This document shows, piece after piece, positions 14,812 through 21,353 of a stretch of DNA of 21,353 nt; positions within the stretch are counted from its first letter, which is position 1, and each line of letters starts with the position of its first letter. The stretch comes from Eubacteriales bacterium. Lineage in GTDB: Bacteria; Bacillota; Clostridia; Christensenellales; SZUA-584. The position numbers were made by a program, and so were the translations under genes. Location: contig JAQTSP010000009.1 in NCBI GenBank assembly GCA_028711205.1, positions 1 to 21,353 of the forward strand, read 5' to 3'. The notes under the pieces are model-generated. The model did no database searches. It was not told the origin of the DNA and saw nothing but the letters and a program-made list of their open reading frames with translations.

Positions 14812-15569
14812 TCCTCTAAAAAAGATGTCTGGGAAAAATCTTCTTTTGGGTTTTCGTCTTTTTTCAGTATATCCGCCACTTTTTTCGTGGACGATTTCTT
14901 GGAAAAGATAAACCTCGTTATATCCGGATTATCCTGTACAAGAAACCACCCTCTGTTTTTCATGCTGTTACAAACCGGTATATCAAACACATTAATACAT
15001 GTCTGTTCGGATTTTGCCTTCATATACGCGCCTGAGGCGACTTTTCCTAAAATATACCCTAATAATATGCCAGCTATAATGACGGCATACGGCAGCGCCT
15101 CGCTTGCCTGCACAATCGCGTCGCCGGTGGCCGGTATGGCAACAATCGCGACGGCTATCGCAAAAATAACAGCGATAGATAACCACTTTATACCTTCAAC
15201 CCACCGCAGCACACGCCTGCAATCTTTACATATGGATATGGATACAGGCATCAGCGAACCGATACGCTGCCTGACCTTTTTGCCAATGCCAAAGAACATG
15301 CCTCTTTTGCTTTCGGGCTCGATGTGCGCCAGATCAACGATGGCGTAACCTGCGCGCTTATTTTTCTCTCCTTTGCAAAATTGACATTCATCCGACTGCA
15401 AGTCGTCAAAATCATCCGGCAAAAGCGATAATGTCACCTCAAAATTTTCAAGCATCTTGCCTAAATCATCCTTCTCCCTGAGTCCGCTGATATAACAATC
15501 TTTGCAGTCTTTATCAAGCCACTTGCAAAGCGCGCTGTCGCTGATCGCACATTTTTCATTCTTCGCCAT
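14808..15569 (-). CDS. Unrecognised cysteine-rich protein with two transmembrane segments
   Basis: 253 residues; I do not recognise the family. The N-terminal region has four cysteines (7, 15, 22, 25) and two more pairs, CQFC (62-65) and CKDC (114-117), suggesting one or more zinc sites. Two hydrophobic segments at about 127-147 and 161-179 would form a hairpin in the membrane, leaving both termini on the same side. The C-terminal part is soluble and charged. ATG at 15569 has GGGGGA six bases upstream. It begins 18 bp after the rpoC stop and ends on the -35 box of the str promoter, so it is cotranscribed with rpoBC. This is not a usual member of the rpoBC-str region. No function can be assigned. 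Confidence 0.85.
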   Translation of the reverse strand: MAKNEKCAISDSALCKWLDKDCKDCYISGLREKDDLGKMLENFEVTLSLLPDDFDDLQSDECQFCKGEKNKRAGYAIVDLAHIEPESKRGMFFGIGKKVRQRIGSLMPVSISICKDCRRVLRWVEGIKWLSIAVIFAIAVAIVAIPATGDAIVQASEALPYAVIIAGILLGYILGKVASGAYMKAKSEQTCINVFDIPVCNSMKNRGWFLVQDNPDITRFIFSKKSSTKKVADILKKDENPKEDFSQTSFLED

Positions 15570-15587
15570 ACCAAATCCCCCAATATG

Positions 15588-18500
15588 TTATAGTTCGACC
15601 CGCACATCCGTCGAATCGTTTTCGTTATACTCATCCGGTAATACATCGGCATTGCGCTTATCACTTTTCTCAAGCTGGGGCAAAATATCCTCGTTGAGTA
15701 TGTTCTTGATCACATCGATGTTTTTATAACGTTTCATGCCCGTACCTGCCGGTATGAGCTTGCCGATGATCACATTCTCCTTCAGTCCCAACAGCGGATC
15801 TTTTTTGCCTTTTATCGCCGCTTCGGTCAGCACCCTTGTCGTTTCCTGGAAGGAAGCCGCTGAAAGGAAAGAATCTGTCGCAAGAGACGCTTTTGTGATA
15901 CCGAGAAGAACGCGTTTTGCCGTCGCCGGTTTTTTCCCTTCTCTGATCATGCGCTCGTTCTCAGCGTCAAACAGATGTATGTCGACCAAAGAGCCGGGCA
16001 GAAGATCGCTCTCTCCGGCATCTTCTATCTTGCATTTTTTAAGCATCTGGCGAATGATGACCTCGATATGCTTGTCGGATATCTCAACACCCTGCAGGCG
16101 GTAAACCATCTGAACCTCTTTTAAAAGATATGCCTGGACGCCTTTCGCGCCTTTGATCTTCAAGATATCGTTCGGGTTGATCGAGCCTTCGGTCAGCTCG
16201 TCGCCCGCTTCGACCATATCGCCATCTTTTACCTTTATCCTTGACCCAAACGGAATGGGATATACCTCTGCCACACCATCTTCGCCGATAACGGTGACCT
16301 CAAGCTTCTTTTTGCTGTCTCCGACAGTCACCTTGCCCGCGATATCGCTGATCGTGGCGAGGCCCTTGGGCTTTCTCGCCTCAAAAAGCTCTTCGACACG
16401 GGGAAGGCCGTGCGTGATGTCTTCTCCCGCGACGCCGCCCGTATGGAACGTTCTCATCGTCAGCTGTGTACCCGGCTCGCCGATCGACTGAGCCGCGATA
16501 ATGCCCACCGCCTCGCCGATGCTGACCACTTTTCCGGACGACATGTCAGAACCGTAACACTTTGCGCAAACGCCGTGTTTTGTTTTGCACGTCAGCACCG
16601 AGCGTATATATGCGCCTTTGATCCCTGCCTTTTCGACAAGGCTGCAATGTTCGTGCGTAATGAACTCGTTGGTACGGACGATGACTTCGCCTGTCTTCGG
16701 GTGGACGATATCCGCCGCCGCGTACCGGCCGCCGATACGGTCGATAAACGGTTCGATCACTTCTTTGCCGTTTGTCACATCCTCGACCCATACGCCCCTG
16801 ACTGCGTCTCCCTTGTCAAAGCAGTCGAGATCTCTGACGATCACGTCCTGGCTGACGTCGACCAGCCGGCGCGTCAGGTACCCGGAGTCGGCTGTTCTCA
16901 GAGCGGTATCGGCAAGTCCCTTTCTGGCGCCATGTGTTGAAATGAAGAACTCCAGAACGGTCAGGCCTTCTCTGAAATTCGCCCTGATCGGTATCTCGAT
17001 GATCTCGCCCGACGGGTCTGCCATCAGTCCGCGCATGCCCGCCAGCTGCCTGATCTGGTTCGTCGAACCTCTGGCGCCCGAATTGGCCATCATAAATACC
17101 GGATTGAACGGGCTTAAGTTCTTCATCAGCGCCTGGGTCACAAGCTCTGTTGTCTCCGCCCAGACATTGATGACATTTTCTTTTCTTTCTTTATTGGTCA
17201 GGAAGCCTCTTTTAAACTGCTTCTCGATCTCAACGACTTTTTCTTCGGCCTTTTCGATATAGCCCGCCTTTTCATCGGGTATCACGATATCGCTCACGCT
17301 GATCGTGATGGCTCCCAGTGTCGAGTAGTGAAACCCAAGGTTTTTGATATCGTCCAGCATTGCCGACGTCTTTGTTTCTCCGTATTTTCTGAAACAAAAA
17401 TCAACGATCTTTCCAAGCTGCTTTTTACCCACTAAAAAGTCGGCCTCAAGCAAAAACTCATTTTTAGGATCCGTTCTGTCGACAAACCCGAGATCCTGCG
17501 GAATGGCTTCGTTAAAAATAATGCGGCCCGGCGTTGTTTTTAACATCTTGTTTTGCTTTATGCCGTCGATTATTTTTGTAAACTTGACAGTGACCATCGC
17601 CTGAAGGTCGACTGCGCCCGTCTCATAGGCGATGACCGCCTCTTCCGGGCACGAGAAATAGCTGCCTTCGCCTTTGGCTCCTTCACGGTGTATCGTCAGA
17701 TAATAAGTGCCGATGACCATGTCCTGCGTCGGGCTGACAACCGGTTTGCCGTCCTGGGGCTTTAAAATGTTGTTCGCGGCCAGCATCAAAAACCGGCATT
17801 CCGCCTGCGCCTCGACGCTGAGCGGCACATGCACGGCCATCTGGTCGCCGTCAAAATCCGCGTTATACGCGGTGCAGACGAGCGGATGCAGCTTTAGCGC
17901 TTTGCCCTCGACAAGCACGGGCTCAAACGCCTGTATGCCAAGCCTGTGCAGCGTCGGCGCGCGGTTTAACAGCACGGGATGGTCTTTGATGACGTACTCA
18001 AGCACGCCCCAGACCTCCGGCCGCACGCGCTCGACCATGCGTTTCGCGCTTTTGATGTTATGCGCAAGCCCGTCCTCGACAAGCTTTTTCATCACAAACG
18101 GTTTAAACAACTCGAGCGCCATCTCTTTGGGCAGCCCGCACTGGTACATCTTGAGCTCCGGGCCAACGACGATAACGCTTCGGCCCGAGTAGTCGACACG
18201 TTTTCCCAGAAGGTTCTGCCGAAAGCGCCCCTGTTTGCCTCTGAGCATATCGGACAGCGACTTCAAAGGCCGGTTGCCGGGGCCGGTCACGGGACGCCCG
18301 CGCCTGCCGTTGTCAATCAGCGCATCGACCGCTTCCTGCAGCATGCGCTTTTCGTTGCGTACGATGATATCCGGCGCCCGGAGTGCAAGCAGCCGGTTTA
18401 AACGGTTGTTTCTGTTGATCACGCGCCTGTACAGGTCGTTCAAGTCGCTGGTCGCAAACCGTCCGCCGTCAAGCTGCACCATCGGCCGAAGTTCGGGCGG

Positions 18501-19205
18501 TATGATCGGTATGCAGTCGAGTATGATCCACTCGGGCTTGTTGCCGGATTGGCGAAACGCCTCAATGACTTCAAGCCGTTTGATCGCGCGTACACGTTTT
18601 TGGCCGCTGCACGTCTCCAGTTCTTTTTTCAGTTCTTTAGACGACTTATCAAGATCGATCTGGCGCAGCAGGTCCTTGACGCCCTCCGCGCCCATCTTTG
18701 CAATAAACGCTTCCTCACCGTATTTTTCCTGACACTCTCGGAGTTCTTTATCGAACAGAAGCTGCTTATACTCAAGCGGCGTATCCTTCGGGTCCGTCAC
18801 GACAAACGCCGCAAAATACAAGATCTTCTCCAGGTCTCGGGGCGACATGTCAAGCAGCAGCCCCATGCGCGACGGTATGCCTTTAAAATACCATATATGC
18901 GACACGGGCGCGGCCAGCTCGATATGGCCCATGCGCTCGCGCCTGACTTTGGCGCGCGTGACCTCGACGCCGCATTTATCGCATATGATCCCTTTATAAC
19001 GCACGCGTTTATAGCGTCCGCAATGACACTCCCAGTCTTTTGTGGGTCCGAAAATACGCTCGCAAAACAGACCGTCCTTTTCGGGTTTCAGTGTCCGGTA
19101 GTTGATTGTTTCGGGCTTTTTTACTTCGCCTCTTGACCATTCCCTGATCTTTTCAGGAGACGCCAATCCAATCTGAATTGAATCAAAATTGCCAAGCTCA
19201 AACAA
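15588..19205 (-). CDS. rpoC: DNA-directed RNA polymerase subunit beta'
   Basis: 1205 residues, typical for Bacillota. The N-terminal zinc ribbon has Cys60, 62, 75 and 78; the catalytic NADFDGDQMAVH motif places the Mg-binding aspartates at 450, 452 and 454; the second zinc site (CKTKHGVCAKCYG) is in the C-terminal half; the bridge-helix/trigger-loop region reads THGARKGLADTALRTADSGYLTRR with no large insertion. Translation starts at TTG 19205 (MFELGNFDSIQIGLASPEKI), supported by the conserved N-terminus and by GAGAGG six bases upstream; no ATG fits. It follows rpoB by 38 bp. The C-terminal end (EKSDKRNADVLPDEYNENDS) is polar and poorly conserved in the family. Confidence 0.99.
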   Translation of the reverse strand: MFELGNFDSIQIGLASPEKIREWSRGEVKKPETINYRTLKPEKDGLFCERIFGPTKDWECHCGRYKRVRYKGIICDKCGVEVTRAKVRRERMGHIELAAPVSHIWYFKGIPSRMGLLLDMSPRDLEKILYFAAFVVTDPKDTPLEYKQLLFDKELRECQEKYGEEAFIAKMGAEGVKDLLRQIDLDKSSKELKKELETCSGQKRVRAIKRLEVIEAFRQSGNKPEWIILDCIPIIPPELRPMVQLDGGRFATSDLNDLYRRVINRNNRLNRLLALRAPDIIVRNEKRMLQEAVDALIDNGRRGRPVTGPGNRPLKSLSDMLRGKQGRFRQNLLGKRVDYSGRSVIVVGPELKMYQCGLPKEMALELFKPFVMKKLVEDGLAHNIKSAKRMVERVRPEVWGVLEYVIKDHPVLLNRAPTLHRLGIQAFEPVLVEGKALKLHPLVCTAYNADFDGDQMAVHVPLSVEAQAECRFLMLAANNILKPQDGKPVVSPTQDMVIGTYYLTIHREGAKGEGSYFSCPEEAVIAYETGAVDLQAMVTVKFTKIIDGIKQNKMLKTTPGRIIFNEAIPQDLGFVDRTDPKNEFLLEADFLVGKKQLGKIVDFCFRKYGETKTSAMLDDIKNLGFHYSTLGAITISVSDIVIPDEKAGYIEKAEEKVVEIEKQFKRGFLTNKERKENVINVWAETTELVTQALMKNLSPFNPVFMMANSGARGSTNQIRQLAGMRGLMADPSGEIIEIPIRANFREGLTVLEFFISTHGARKGLADTALRTADSGYLTRRLVDVSQDVIVRDLDCFDKGDAVRGVWVEDVTNGKEVIEPFIDRIGGRYAAADIVHPKTGEVIVRTNEFITHEHCSLVEKAGIKGAYIRSVLTCKTKHGVCAKCYGSDMSSGKVVSIGEAVGIIAAQSIGEPGTQLTMRTFHTGGVAGEDITHGLPRVEELFEARKPKGLATISDIAGKVTVGDSKKKLEVTVIGEDGVAEVYPIPFGSRIKVKDGDMVEAGDELTEGSINPNDILKIKGAKGVQAYLLKEVQMVYRLQGVEISDKHIEVIIRQMLKKCKIEDAGESDLLPGSLVDIHLFDAENERMIREGKKPATAKRVLLGITKASLATDSFLSAASFQETTRVLTEAAIKGKKDPLLGLKENVIIGKLIPAGTGMKRYKNIDVIKNILNEDILPQLEKSDKRNADVLPDEYNENDSTDVRVEL

Positions 19206-19243
19206 ATAGTTCCTCTCCTCTCGTATGCTAAAAATCTAAAACT

Positions 19244-21353
<2,110 letters not shown>

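Overview
The window looks like a chromosomal segment of an anaerobic member of the Bacillota, most likely Clostridia. The reasons are the gene order rpoB-rpoC-(L7Ae-like protein)-rpsL-rpsG-fusA-tuf, a RpoC of about 1205 residues without the large proteobacterial insertions, strong AGGAGG ribosome binding sites, and oxygen-sensitive-looking enzymes such as an aldo/keto reductase with two [4Fe-4S] motifs. No species can be named from the sequence alone. Base composition is mixed: rpoB/rpoC and the str genes are GC-richer than the two c-di-GMP genes.

Layout, from right to left because most genes are on the minus strand. At 21353-15588 lie the 3' part of rpoB and all of rpoC. At 15569-14808 is an unrecognised cysteine-rich membrane protein. 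At 14722-10106 is the str cluster: L7Ae-like K-turn protein, rpsL, rpsG, fusA and tuf. A near-consensus promoter overlaps the stop codon of the membrane-protein gene, and a clear terminator follows tuf. At 9824-7377 (minus) is a membrane CHASE4-HAMP-PAS-GGDEF-HD-GYP protein, convergent with 5022-7298 (plus), a soluble three-PAS/GAF/GGDEF diguanylate cyclase. The 519-bp divergent intergenic region 4503-5021 holds candidate promoters and palindromes.

At 4502-1 (minus) is a compact run of genes: TusA-like, DsrE-like, NifS/IscS-like, an IscU-MIP18 fusion, an Fe-S aldo/keto reductase, and a COG1237-type metallo-beta-lactamase-fold protein cut by the window edge. The first four are spaced 11-14 bp apart, with ribosome binding sites at or overlapping the previous stop codon. 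They read as a sulfur-carrier and Fe-S cluster assembly operon.

The most interesting observation is in this operon. The NifS/IscS-like protein keeps the fold signature and the persulfide cysteine but has Thr where the PLP-binding lysine should be. Several other cofactor-contacting positions are also changed. Together with the two small sulfur-carrier proteins and the unusual scaffold fusion, this suggests a non-canonical sulfur relay that may not release sulfur from cysteine in the usual way. This is an inference to be tested. The rest of the window is mostly well-known housekeeping and signalling genes.
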